From Candidatus Glassbacteria bacterium (GTDB lineage Bacteria > Gemmatimonadota > Glassbacteria > GWA2-58-10), in NCBI GenBank assembly GCA_019456185.1, contig VRUH01000038.1, positions 1 through 38,215 on the forward strand: a stretch of DNA of 38,215 nt, read 5' to 3'. Numbering within the stretch: position 1 is the stretch's first letter; every line of letters begins with the position of its first letter. The position numbers and the translations under genes were made by a program. Below, piece by piece: positions 31,110 to 38,215 of this stretch. The notes beneath the pieces are model-generated. The model searched no databases, had not been told where the DNA came from, and worked only from the letters and a program-made list of their open reading frames with translations.

Positions 31110-31967
31110 TCAGAGCAGCTTGCCCAGCGCCTGGTCGCCCAGCTCGCCGAACCCCTTGTCGATCGCCTTCTCGTAGAGCTCCAGCAGAACGTTCAGGCCC
31201 GGCAACTCCAGACCCACGCGCTCGCACTCGGCGCGTACGAGCTGGAGGTCCTTGCGGTGAAGCTTGATCTTGAACCCCGGACTCAGGTCGCGCTCCAGCA
31301 GCATCGCGCCCCACTTGTTCCAGATAAAACTGCCGGCCGCTCCGCCGCCGATAACCTCGTGGGCGTCGGCTGGCTTCAGGCCCGCTTCCTCGGCGAACCG
31401 GAACCCCTCTGCCAGGGCCAGCACGTGAAGGCCCGCCACCAACTGGTTGCAGCATTTCATCAGCTGCCCCTGGCCGGCCGGGCCGACATGGACCAGTTTC
31501 GAGCTGTAGTGCCCGGCCACGGGCCGCAGGATATCCACATGCTCCTTTTCCCCGCCGGCCATCACCATCAGCGTACCCTGGGCCGCGCCGCTGGTGCCGC
31601 CGGAGATCGGGGCGTCGACGAACCCCAGGCCCTGTCGGCGAAGTTTTTCGGCGAACACGCGGCTGGCGCTGGGGCTGATTGTCGAGTGGTCGACAATCAC
31701 GCTGCCCTCCGCCGCGCCTCCGGCAACCCCGTCCGCGGCGAACAACACCTCCTCCACGTCGGGCGTATCGCTGACACAGATCAGGATCAGCTCACAGGCC
31801 TCGGCCAGCTCCGCCGGCGAGGAACAAACCCGCGCCCCGGCCTTGCTGTGTTCTTCAGTCCCGGAGGCGGTCCGGTTGTAGACCGCCACTTCCAGGCCCG
31901 CATCGATCAGGCGCCTGGCCATCGGGCCGCCCATCAGGCCCAGGCCGATAAATCCTACTTTCCGCAC
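31110..31967 (-). CDS. 3-hydroxyisobutyrate dehydrogenase-family oxidoreductase
   Basis: An NAD(P)-dependent beta-hydroxyacid dehydrogenase of 285 residues. The GTG at 31965-31967 is chosen because GGGAGAG lies six bases upstream and puts the Rossmann motif KVGFIGLGLMGGPMARRL at the N-terminus, as is usual. Further signatures: DAPISGGTSGAAQGTLMVMAGG (substrate-binding loop, in parts) and the catalytic lysine Lys171 in QLMKCCNQLVAG, then HRKDLQLV in the C-terminal helical domain. Family members reduce tartronate semialdehyde, succinate semialdehyde or related acids; specificity is not readable. Repeats lie on both sides, so it appears to be a single-gene unit. Confidence 0.92.
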   Translation of the reverse strand: MRKVGFIGLGLMGGPMARRLIDAGLEVAVYNRTASGTEEHSKAGARVCSSPAELAEACELILICVSDTPDVEEVLFAADGVAGGAAEGSVIVDHSTISPSASRVFAEKLRRQGLGFVDAPISGGTSGAAQGTLMVMAGGEKEHVDILRPVAGHYSSKLVHVGPAGQGQLMKCCNQLVAGLHVLALAEGFRFAEEAGLKPADAHEVIGGGAAGSFIWNKWGAMLLERDLSPGFKIKLHRKDLQLVRAECERVGLELPGLNVLLELYEKAIDKGFGELGDQALGKLL

Positions 31968-32076
31968 TGACTCTCCCAGTGATGTTCCTTTTCCTCGCTT
32001 ATAATCAGCGACCATTGGGCATGGCTACGGTGTACTTGCAGGGATAATTCGATCAACATCAGCTCAATCCCCCGGT

Positions 32077-32102
32077 GGGCGAACACTTGGGTTCGCCCCT
32101 AC
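32077..32102. repeat. Dispersed palindromic repeat, copy 2
   Basis: GGGCGAAC (32077-32084) pairs with GTTCGCCC (32091-32098) across a six-base loop, followed by CTAC. Compared with 20751-20776, a G-C pair has become A-T on both arms, which keeps the stem. Confidence 0.6.
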
Positions 32103-32155
32103 GGGATTATCGGGATGTTTAATTTCGGCGCAAAGCTCCGAGGAATTCTTTTCGA

Positions 32156-33481
32156 TTAAATCCCGTAGTAAATCCTGTCCTGTTTCTCTTGCCACCTGCC
32201 CCCGCTGAATTCGGGGAATTTGGCCGGCGCGCTGCCCCGGGCCACCGATTCGATAGACAGCGGGGTAAGCGCGCTCCAGGCCACCGCATCGTAGACATTC
32301 AGCGGAGTGGGCGCCTTACGGCGCGCGGCCTCTAGGAACTGCTGGACCGCCAGAAAATCGCTCACGCCGCGTCCCAGGTGGGCCACATCGAGGCTGCCCC
32401 ATTTTTTCCACAGCGGGTGGTCGTACTTCTCGTAGTAGGGTCCGGCGTCCTCGTAGGCCCGGTTGGCCTGGCTGATCCCCTCGATGTAAATCTTGTCTAT
32501 GCTGCCCATGAAGATACCCTTGTCGCCCTGGAAACGGAGGATCGGGTCCCACGGGCGCGGAGACTGGGTGTCGTAGTAGACCGTAACCGTACTGCCTCCG
32601 GCGGTGCGGATGATACTGGTGTTGATATCGCCGGCGACGAAATCGATTTTTGCCGCCGGGTGATCGGGTCCGAACCTGTCTTTGATAAGTTTCTCGGTCT
32701 GGACGCTGCGGGAGCTGACCGAGACCAGGTAGTCGAACCTGTCCCCGCGGTTGATCCCCATCGCCCAGGCGGCCGGGCCGATCGCGTGGGTGGGATACAG
32801 GTTACCGTCAAACTTGCTCCTGGCCTCGGCATAGAAAGAAAGCTCGCCATTGGGTCCGATCCGCACCCCGCGCTCATCTTTCTGGTAACCCACCGCGCAG
32901 TGGAGCAGTTCGCCGAACAGGCCCTGGTCCAGCAGGTTCATCACCATCATCGCGCTGCGGAAATAGGCGTAGTTTTCGAGCATCATCAGCGGAGTACCTG
33001 TTTTCTCGCAGGTTTCCACCAACTGCCAGCACTCGTCGATGTCCTGCGCCGCGGGGACTTCCACGCCGGTATACACCCCGGCCTCCATCGCGGCCAGGCA
33101 CATCGGCACGTGCCAGACCCACGGCGTACCGATAATCACCGCATCGAGGTCATCGCGCTCCTCGAGCATCCGGCGGAAATCCTCGGGACCGTCGCCGTAG
33201 CCTGCGGGCAACGGCTGGCCGCGTCGCTCCACCAGCCGCTGGGCGCGGCCCAGGTTGCGCTCGTTGATATCGCAGATCGCGGGAATTTCCACCCAATCAA
33301 GCTGCATCGCCAGACGCAGCAGCACGGTTCCCCTGCCCCCGACGCCGATAAAGCCGACTTTCAGCGGTTTCTCTGCCTGCTGGCCCTGTCCGATCCCCGG
33401 CATGCCGACTGAGGCCAGAGCCAGGGCGGCAGCCGAGGAGGTACGGAAAAAATTCCTGCGGTCGATCCTGTTGGTAATCAT
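32156..33481 (-). CDS. Tat-exported Gfo/Idh/MocA oxidoreductase, GH109-like
   Basis: A 441-residue protein with a Tat-type start (DRRNFFRTSSAAALALASVG), so it is folded with its cofactor and exported. The NAD-binding Rossmann motif KVGFIGVGGRG lies at about 41-51, followed by PAICDINERN, AVIIGTPWVWH, EVPAAQDIDE in the position of the family's 'EKP' motif, MLENYAYFRSAMM and YPTHAIGPAAWAMG. EVP, ENYAY and the YPTH histidine resemble GH109 alpha-N-acetylgalactosaminidases, which hydrolyse by a redox mechanism with bound NAD; a sugar dehydrogenase is the alternative. The ATG at 33481 follows GGAGG at eight bases. The gene lies 26 bases after an exported unknown protein on the same strand. Confidence 0.9.
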   Translation of the reverse strand: MITNRIDRRNFFRTSSAAALALASVGMPGIGQGQQAEKPLKVGFIGVGGRGTVLLRLAMQLDWVEIPAICDINERNLGRAQRLVERRGQPLPAGYGDGPEDFRRMLEERDDLDAVIIGTPWVWHVPMCLAAMEAGVYTGVEVPAAQDIDECWQLVETCEKTGTPLMMLENYAYFRSAMMVMNLLDQGLFGELLHCAVGYQKDERGVRIGPNGELSFYAEARSKFDGNLYPTHAIGPAAWAMGINRGDRFDYLVSVSSRSVQTEKLIKDRFGPDHPAAKIDFVAGDINTSIIRTAGGSTVTVYYDTQSPRPWDPILRFQGDKGIFMGSIDKIYIEGISQANRAYEDAGPYYEKYDHPLWKKWGSLDVAHLGRGVSDFLAVQQFLEAARRKAPTPLNVYDAVAWSALTPLSIESVARGSAPAKFPEFSGGRWQEKQDRIYYGI

Positions 33482-33507
33482 TTGATAGTCCTCCGCGTGC
33501 GTGTTAT

Positions 33508-34185
33508 TCATTCACCGACAACTTCGACCTCGATCTTGGAGAAGCATTGCAGGGCGCTTTCCATACCCTCCAAATCCTCGATAACCTCTCCTGTAAACTG
33601 GTATTGCGCGGTGCGCGCCCACGGTTCCGGGGTGGATAGATTGCCCGGCTCGGCGATTATCTCGCCGCGGTAGATCAGCGAGGGCTGGCCGTTGTGCTGG
33701 TAGTCGAGCTGCATGTTCTCGCCCTCGAGAGGAAACGCAGCGTTGAAATCCGCAGCCACGTTCAGCTCGATATAGTAGAACAGCTTCCTGCCCCGCTGGA
33801 TACCCGTGGCCGATGCGCTGACAAGCCGTTCCAGGCTGGTGGCGGCGGTGATCGCCTCGGGAGCGGACTGGCGCGGAGTGGGGAAACCCTCGTTGCCCGT
33901 TTCCTCCCGCCAGACCATCACCCAGGCCGGCAGCGAAATCGGGCACTCGACTTTACCGTAGAAATCGCCGGTGGCGGTGCGGTATGTCGCAGAGACCGTC
34001 TGCTTTGCGCCGGTTTCGGCGTCTTCGAGCCAGATCGCCACCTGGGGCGGTTCTCCGTAGTCGCTTTCCTCGTAGATATCCGCTTCCTGGTGGATCGTGA
34101 ACCTCAAGCTTACAGTTTCCCGGGCCAAGGCAAAATCAAGTTGAACCGCAAGCAATGGGAGGATGAGTAAAATAACCTTTGCCAT
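33508..34185 (-). CDS. Exported protein of unknown function
   Basis: A 225-residue protein with a signal peptide ending near DFALARE and GGAGAG upstream of the ATG. The mature part is beta-rich with LRFTIHQEADIYEES and PPQVAIWLEDAETG, reminiscent of small periplasmic beta-sandwich proteins such as the DUF2271 group, but the match is too loose to assign. A second beta segment carries KLFYYIELNVAADFN. The gene ends 26 bases before the Tat-exported oxidoreductase start, and the two are probably cotranscribed, so a shared role in extracytoplasmic sugar processing is possible. Confidence 0.8.
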   Translation of the reverse strand: MAKVILLILPLLAVQLDFALARETVSLRFTIHQEADIYEESDYGEPPQVAIWLEDAETGAKQTVSATYRTATGDFYGKVECPISLPAWVMVWREETGNEGFPTPRQSAPEAITAATSLERLVSASATGIQRGRKLFYYIELNVAADFNAAFPLEGENMQLDYQHNGQPSLIYRGEIIAEPGNLSTPEPWARTAQYQFTGEVIEDLEGMESALQCFSKIEVEVVGE

Positions 34186-34283
34186 TTCCGCTCTCTCTCC
34201 AAATTATCAGATCATGTAACTGAATTGCCGAGGTGTCAGCCTTGTTAGTTGCAAGTATCATCTCTGACGAATCAGGATTCCAT

Positions 34284-35321
34284 TCATTCAACCAGCCGTG
34301 AGTTTTGCGCCGGGCCGGGTGTGCGTCCACGCTTGGCGATTGGTTTGCCGCTGATTTCTTTCAGGTCCATGGTCATGTCAATCGGGTCGGCGGCGGAGAT
34401 ATAGCTTCCCACCCCGAACGCGTCGGCTCCGGCCGCGGCCAGCGGCGGAATGCGCAGCGGGTTCATTCCGCCGGAGCAGAAAATTTTCACGTGGCCCGCT
34501 CCGGCGCCATCCAGACCTTCCCTGGTCCTGGCCACCAGCTCCGGCGTGACTCCTCCCAGTTCGCCTGGTGTATCCAGCCGCACACCGTACAGGTCCCGGC
34601 CCAGTGCCCGCGCCACGCGGACCGACTCCTCCGCCTCGTCGCGGAACGTATCCACCAGGCAGACCAGCGGGCCGCTGCCGGCGAGGTGCTTAAGATACAG
34701 TTCAGCCGTTTCCAGAGTATCGCCGACTATCAGCACCAGCGCGTGGGGGATGGTACCCACCGGCTGACTGCCCGCCAGTTGCGCGCCGAGGATATTGCTG
34801 GCGCTGCTGCACCCGCCGATCAGGGCTGCGCGCTCCATCACCGGGGCGGCCGCCGGATGCAGGTGACGGCTGGCGAAACAGGCGACCGGCTTGTTTCCCG
34901 CGGCCCTCACGCATTCCGCTGCGGCGGTGGCCCAGCCGGAACTCGAGGAAAGTATACCGAGAATCGCTGTCTCGTGGATACCGAACTCGTCATAGGGCCC
35001 CTCGAGCTGCATGACCGTCTCACCCGCGGCCATCCGCTCCCCCTCCGGCAGCGCCCGGACGGTGACCTGTTTCCCGTCCAGCAGGCGGCGGACCTCCTGC
35101 CCGCCGATGAATAAGCCATCCGCGCTGGCGTGGATATCGGCGATTACCGGCGTGCGGTCCAGGTGTTCGGCGCGCAGGATCTGGCGGGTCTTGAGAAGGT
35201 AGACATCGGCCACACGGGCCGAGTGGATCTCCGAGTTGTCGGCACTGAACAGCCGCCGGCTGTCAGCGGCCGCACCACCCGCGATCTCGTTCAGATTTGT
35301 GAGTTCACTGTTGCCGGACAT
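34284..35321 (-). CDS. Nicotinate phosphoribosyltransferase-like protein
   Basis: A 345-residue protein of the NAPRTase/quinolinate-phosphoribosyltransferase fold, which makes nicotinate mononucleotide for NAD salvage. Features include an N-terminal VADVYLLKTRQIL, ADIHASADGLFIGGQEV, CFASRHLHPAAAPVMERAA, PHALVLIVGDTLETAELYL, the phosphate-binding VRLDTPGELGGVTPEL and KIFCSGGMNP, and FGVGSYISAADPIDMTMD at the end. It matches the short, type III-like enzymes rather than E. coli PncB. The ATG at 35321 has only a weak GGGGCT upstream. It is separated from its neighbours by more than 90 bases on each side. Confidence 0.88.
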   Translation of the reverse strand: MSGNSELTNLNEIAGGAAADSRRLFSADNSEIHSARVADVYLLKTRQILRAEHLDRTPVIADIHASADGLFIGGQEVRRLLDGKQVTVRALPEGERMAAGETVMQLEGPYDEFGIHETAILGILSSSSGWATAAAECVRAAGNKPVACFASRHLHPAAAPVMERAALIGGCSSASNILGAQLAGSQPVGTIPHALVLIVGDTLETAELYLKHLAGSGPLVCLVDTFRDEAEESVRVARALGRDLYGVRLDTPGELGGVTPELVARTREGLDGAGAGHVKIFCSGGMNPLRIPPLAAAGADAFGVGSYISAADPIDMTMDLKEISGKPIAKRGRTPGPAQNSRLVE

Positions 35322-35894
35322 AGCCCCAAGCTTTCCAACCGACCTAAGGTTTCGACTGGTTCAATATTGCATTGACCTGAATTCGGCGAAATAACTCAGG
35401 AATAATATAGCAGATGTTAACGTGGCTGAAAAGTTCCCTCTAGCGGAATCCGAGTCCAGGATGGCCATTGCAGATTGATAAGAGGGTGAACCTTTATTCC
35501 CCGGCACTGCTGCACTCGATATGATCAGAAGCTGAATTCAAATCCGGCGGCTTTGGTTGACCGGCACGATATCTGCGTTACATTATCATAAAGACAAAGC
35601 TGTTTTGGCTGGATAACAGTTTAGCGGTTCCCGATATTCCAGGCAGTCTTTATCTGCTGCGTTATCATTTTCGAAGTTCGGTGATAATTTTCATTTACCT
35701 GTTCTTGTTCACATCGGCTCAAGCCCTGTTTAGCGGTAATGAGGGTGCGGCGTTCCGTCAACGCGACGTGCTGACGATCTTCTTTATTATCCCCATCTCC
35801 GTGGGCTTCTTCAATGTCAGAGGATGGCTGGCTCATCGCCTTGGATTGCATCATGCGCGGTTAAACATTCAGCATATTGAAAGCGGATAATCAG
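35322..35894. other. Long intergenic region without a confident gene
   Basis: This 573-base stretch is more AT-rich than its surroundings. It holds a promoter candidate for the downstream SIS gene: TTGACC (35557-35562) and TACATT (35579-35584), 16 bases apart. A GTG-initiated frame at 35681-35890 encodes a 69-residue hydrophobic peptide ending four bases before the SIS ATG, but it lacks a Shine-Dalgarno, so I do not call it. Nothing else is recognised. Confidence 0.4.
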
Positions 35895-36935
35895 ATGGCG
35901 CCTGAAAACGGAAATCTTACCGAGTTCCTCCGGGAAGCCGACTCCCAGCCGGAAGCCCTGGCAGACCTGATCGAGTTCTACCGCACAGAGGGAGCGCCGC
36001 TGCTTACCCGCTGGCGCGAGTTGCTGGCAAAATATTCGCGAGTGGAATTTATCGGGATGGGCACCAGCGAGATCGCACCCCTGCTGATCCGCTCCAGCCT
36101 CGCCTCGGCCGGAATTGGAGTTAGTATTGTCGATGCCGGAGAGTATGTTCATTACCATAACGCTGATCCGGCTGAGGGCACCCTGTCAGTGCTGATCTCC
36201 CAGTCCGGCGAAAGCGCGGAAACCAAAAAGGCCACTGCCGCTCTTGCCGGACAGGGCGCTCCCGTAGCAGTGATCGTCAACGACGAGGACAGCTCGATGG
36301 CCGCCGCGGCTAAGCTGGTGCTGCCGCTCAAGGCCGGCGACGAGAACTCGATATCCAGCAAGACCTACCTCAACACCCTGTCCGTGCTCCATCTGATGGC
36401 CGGCGGAGAGCTGGCCGAGCTGGATAAAGTCGCCGGCACGATTGGCCGCGGTCTCGATAAACCGGCGATAATCAGCGCCGCAGAACACCTGATGCCCGCA
36501 GACAGTATCCATTTCATCGGCCGCGGTCCGGCGCTGTGCTCGGCCGGCCAGCTCGCGCTGACATTCATGGAAGGGGCGCAGGCCCATGGCAGGGCGTTTA
36601 CCGGCGGCGCGTTCCGTCACGGCCCCTACGAGGTCCTGGGACCCGGCCACCGGGCCGTAGTCCTGGCCCCCGGCGGCAGGACTGTCAAACTCTGCCTGGC
36701 GATGGCGAACGAGATGGCCGGCGCCGGCAGCCACGTCGTGCTGGTAACCGACCTGGATGAAATCGAGCCGCGGGAAAACCTGGTGGTGCTCAAGGTGAAA
36801 AACCCGGTCGGCGAGCGGACTTTTCCGCTTGCATTCGCCAGGGTGCAGGCCTGGCTGCTGCATCACGTGGCACGCCTGAGAGGATACGAGGCCGGCTTTT
36901 TAAGCAGGGTCAGCAAGGTTACGGATGTGGAGTGA
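35895..36935 (+). CDS. SIS-domain sugar-phosphate isomerase/deaminase-like protein
   Basis: A 346-residue protein of two tandem SIS (phosphosugar-binding) domains, equivalent to the isomerase half of GlmS without its glutaminase domain. Domain 1 has VEFIGMGTSEIAPLLIRS and the phosphate-binding ISQSGESAETKKA; domain 2 has IHFIGRGPALCSAGQLAL and TGGAFRHGPYEVLGPG, with the GlmS-like terminus SRVSKVTDVE. Such proteins (AgaS, FrlB, NagB-II types) convert amino-sugar or other sugar phosphates, fitting the GH109-like oxidoreductase nearby. The ATG at 35895 is preferred; an in-frame TTG at 35877 would add six residues. The ribosome binding site is weak (AAAGCGGA). Confidence 0.9.
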   Translation: MAPENGNLTEFLREADSQPEALADLIEFYRTEGAPLLTRWRELLAKYSRVEFIGMGTSEIAPLLIRSSLASAGIGVSIVDAGEYVHYHNADPAEGTLSVLISQSGESAETKKATAALAGQGAPVAVIVNDEDSSMAAAAKLVLPLKAGDENSISSKTYLNTLSVLHLMAGGELAELDKVAGTIGRGLDKPAIISAAEHLMPADSIHFIGRGPALCSAGQLALTFMEGAQAHGRAFTGGAFRHGPYEVLGPGHRAVVLAPGGRTVKLCLAMANEMAGAGSHVVLVTDLDEIEPRENLVVLKVKNPVGERTFPLAFARVQAWLLHHVARLRGYEAGFLSRVSKVTDVE

Positions 36936-36938
36936 GGT

Positions 36939-37589
36939 CTAACCGGCGGCTGTTCCGGGGCGGGTTGTATCCTGGCTGAACAGCTTCATCAGGTTTCCGT
37001 CGGAGTGGCGGCAGGAGCGGCCCTCGATGATCTCCAGCTTCAGATCGGCATCGGCTTCGATCCGGTCGATATCATCGCCCACGCTGCGCGTGTTGCGCAT
37101 GTTGATCCCGATAAAGTAGCCCCTGCCTGCGTGAAAGTCCTGGAAAATCTTGACCGGGAACTTAGCTGGGTCGCTCCTCGCCTGATCCGAAAAAATCCGT
37201 TGCAGGCAATCGCGGAAACTTTTGGCCAGGCTGACTCTCAGGAGATTGACGTCGGGTTTGTTCAACTCGTTGAGCATGAGGTATATCGTTTCGCGCAGGA
37301 GATGGAACAGGTCTTCCTCGGTCAGCGCCGAGCCGTCGTTCAACTCCTCGTGGCTCGGGGCGATCCCCTTGCCGTCGGTAGCAAAAAGCAGCACGCCTCC
37401 GCTGACCACTAAATTGACCAGCCTGGCAGAGATTTTAAGCTTGCTCTGCTCCAGCTTTTCCTTGTTGACAATCCGTCCGTCCTCCAGGTGACAGGCCATG
37501 GCCTCGCTGAACACCTGGTGCACGTCCACCACCTTGCGCTCGAACACGCGGCTGCTTCCGGTGTTTTTCGTCTCAGGCTGGAAGGTCAA
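36939..37589 (-). CDS. Protein of unknown function
   Basis: A 216-residue soluble protein with no signal peptide. It starts at a TTG with CGGAGAAA upstream. Notable segments: VVDVHQVFSEAMACHLEDGRIVNKEKL, a beta strand with LVVSGGVLLFATDGKG, an acidic helical HEELNDGSALTEEDLFHLLRETIYLMLN region, and a basic C-terminal half with VSLAKSFRDCLQRIF and GYFIGINMRNTRSVGDD. I recognise no family. The stop is three bases from the SIS stop (convergent). It is divergent from etfB, with promoters that share a -35 region. Confidence 0.75.
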   Translation of the reverse strand: MTFQPETKNTGSSRVFERKVVDVHQVFSEAMACHLEDGRIVNKEKLEQSKLKISARLVNLVVSGGVLLFATDGKGIAPSHEELNDGSALTEEDLFHLLRETIYLMLNELNKPDVNLLRVSLAKSFRDCLQRIFSDQARSDPAKFPVKIFQDFHAGRGYFIGINMRNTRSVGDDIDRIEADADLKLEIIEGRSCRHSDGNLMKLFSQDTTRPGTAAG

Positions 37590-37667
37590 CAGTTTCTCCG
37601 TGGCTGCGGGGATGATACATCCTAATCCATTACTGCAAAATGAGTTATCCCCTTCATGTGGCCATCA

Positions 37668-37697
37668 ATTGTATACCTGCCGGTCAATCTTTGTCAA
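37668..37697 (-). promoter_or_regulatory. Promoter of the 216-residue protein gene
   Basis: On the minus strand TTGACA (37692-37697) is followed by TATACA (16-base spacer, 37670-37675) or TACAAT (18-base spacer, 37668-37673). Its -35 overlaps the plus-strand TTGTCA at 37691-37696. Confidence 0.6.
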
Positions 37698-37720
37698 GTT
37701 TTTTACCGAATGGATAATCT
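37691..37720 (+). promoter_or_regulatory. Upstream promoter candidate for etfB
   Basis: TTGTCA (37691-37696) and TAATCT (37715-37720) are 18 bases apart, about 205 bases before the etfB GTG. The -35 coincides with that of the divergent promoter on the minus strand. Confidence 0.45.
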
Positions 37721-37809
37721 TTCGTGACATGTGGAACGGCCGAGACGTCTGTGCCGACGGCGCCGGAGGGCCCTTTGCAACTGGAACGGTCTCAATACCT
37801 TGTAAAAAC

Positions 37810-37838
37810 TTGTCATGGCGCCAGTTTTATATTATTTA
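37810..37838 (+). promoter_or_regulatory. Proximal promoter candidate for etfB
   Basis: TTGTCA (37810-37815) and TATTTA (37833-37838) are 17 bases apart in a locally AT-rich stretch, about 87 bases before the etfB start site expected from its GTG. Confidence 0.5.
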
Positions 37839-37931
37839 TTCTTCCTTCCGGTTTCAGGGAAACCGGGGCACGGCAAAGACTACGGATTCCAGGGCTGGAA
37901 GCAGCCGGATAACTAATACGGGAGGCACCAG

Positions 37932-38215
37932 GTGAATATATATGTGTGCGTCAAGCAGGTCCCGGACACCGAGGCCCGCGTCCAGGTGGCGGGAGACGGC
38001 AAATCGATCGAGACCGCGGATATCAACTTCATCCTGAACCCGTTCGATGAGTTCGCGGTGGAGCAGGCCCTGCTGACAAGGGAGCAGCACAGCGGCGAGG
38101 TCACCGCGCTCAGCCTGGGAGACAACGGCGCGGCGGCGGCGATCCGCACGGCGATGGCGATGGGTGTGGATAAGGGGATCCATCTCAAGACAGACCAGCC
38201 GGCCGAGGATCCGCT
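37932..38215 (+). CDS. etfB: Electron transfer flavoprotein beta subunit, 5' part
   Basis: The gene runs off the window end; 94 residues are visible. EtfB pairs with EtfA to carry electrons from acyl-CoA and other dehydrogenases to the quinone pool or, in bifurcating forms, to ferredoxin. The N-terminus reads MNIYVCVKQVPDTEARVQV with the family's 'KqVPD' motif, followed by INFILNPFDEFAVEQALLTRE (in parts) and GEVTALSLGDNGAAAAIRTAMAMGVDKGIHL, the classic beginning of the nucleotide-binding domain. The start is a GTG at 37932 with GGGAGG ten bases upstream. etfA is expected immediately downstream. Confidence 0.95.
   Translation, partial: MNIYVCVKQVPDTEARVQVAGDGKSIETADINFILNPFDEFAVEQALLTREQHSGEVTALSLGDNGAAAAIRTAMAMGVDKGIHLKTDQPAEDP

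Noticed and set aside
35681-35890. 69-codon GTG-initiated hydrophobic frame ending just before the SIS gene
   Set aside because: There is no Shine-Dalgarno and no recognisable pattern beyond hydrophobicity; kept only as a remark on the intergenic region.

Overview
The window is about 38 kb of GC-rich bacterial chromosome with 29 protein genes that I can support, two of them cut by the window ends. I see no tRNA, rRNA, CRISPR array, transposase or integrase gene. The cell is Gram-negative-like: SecD/SecF, lipoproteins, a class A penicillin-binding protein and a SPOR protein are present. Two secreted proteins end in type I dockerin-like modules, and several secreted carbohydrate-active proteins look like those of environmental FCB-group or Planctomycetes-type polymer degraders. 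My best guess is an uncultivated FCB-superphylum lineage such as Candidatus Glassbacteria, but that is inference without any database search. Non-ATG starts are common (TTG or GTG in eight genes), usually with a good ribosome binding site or a stop-start overlap.

Layout. 1-2080 (minus): a tightly overlapping cluster of a GT2 glycosyltransferase, a ParB-like protein and a truncated gene that looks like the spore-photoproduct-lyase/radical SAM family. 2158-5424 (plus): a divergent promoter, then secD-secF and a terminator. 5494-8430 (plus): a lipoprotein and a secreted tandem alpha/beta hydrolase. 8511-9682: a divergent Rrf2-type regulator and a nitroreductase. 9731-11680 (plus): a sodium:solute symporter and a small two-helix membrane protein. 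11699-11874: two hairpins between convergent operons. 11951-16970 (minus): a giant secreted GH42-like protein coupled to a methyltransferase. 17215-20660 (plus): a DUF5060/apiosidase-like glycosidase, a strikingly AT-rich TIR-like nucleotide-binding gene, and a stand-alone AICAR transformylase. 20836-25890 (plus): a membrane-anchored unknown, PBP1A, a cupin and a SPOR-domain protein. 25984-29340 (minus): two dockerin-bearing secreted proteins. 29573-30880 (plus): an FG-GAP lipoprotein. 31110-35321 (minus): a 3-hydroxyisobutyrate-dehydrogenase-type reductase, a Tat-exported Gfo/Idh/MocA oxidoreductase (GH109-like), an exported unknown and a nicotinate phosphoribosyltransferase. 35895-38215: a SIS-domain sugar isomerase, an unknown 216-residue protein (minus) and the start of etfB.

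How they work together. One theme is scavenging of complex carbohydrate: the glycosidases, esterase-like hydrolase, dockerin proteins, GH109-like oxidoreductase, SIS isomerase and Na+ symporter could release, import and convert sugars. A second theme is envelope building and export (SecDF, PBP1A, SPOR protein).

The most unusual points are: (1) the AT-rich TIR-like gene, which sits exactly between the stop codon of one gene and the start of the next and is bounded by a short direct repeat carrying stop, Shine-Dalgarno and start; (2) a SecF with an apparent internal duplication of a transmembrane hairpin; (3) two divergent promoter pairs whose -35 boxes overlap on opposite strands; (4) a palindromic intergenic repeat whose two copies differ by a compensatory base-pair change.
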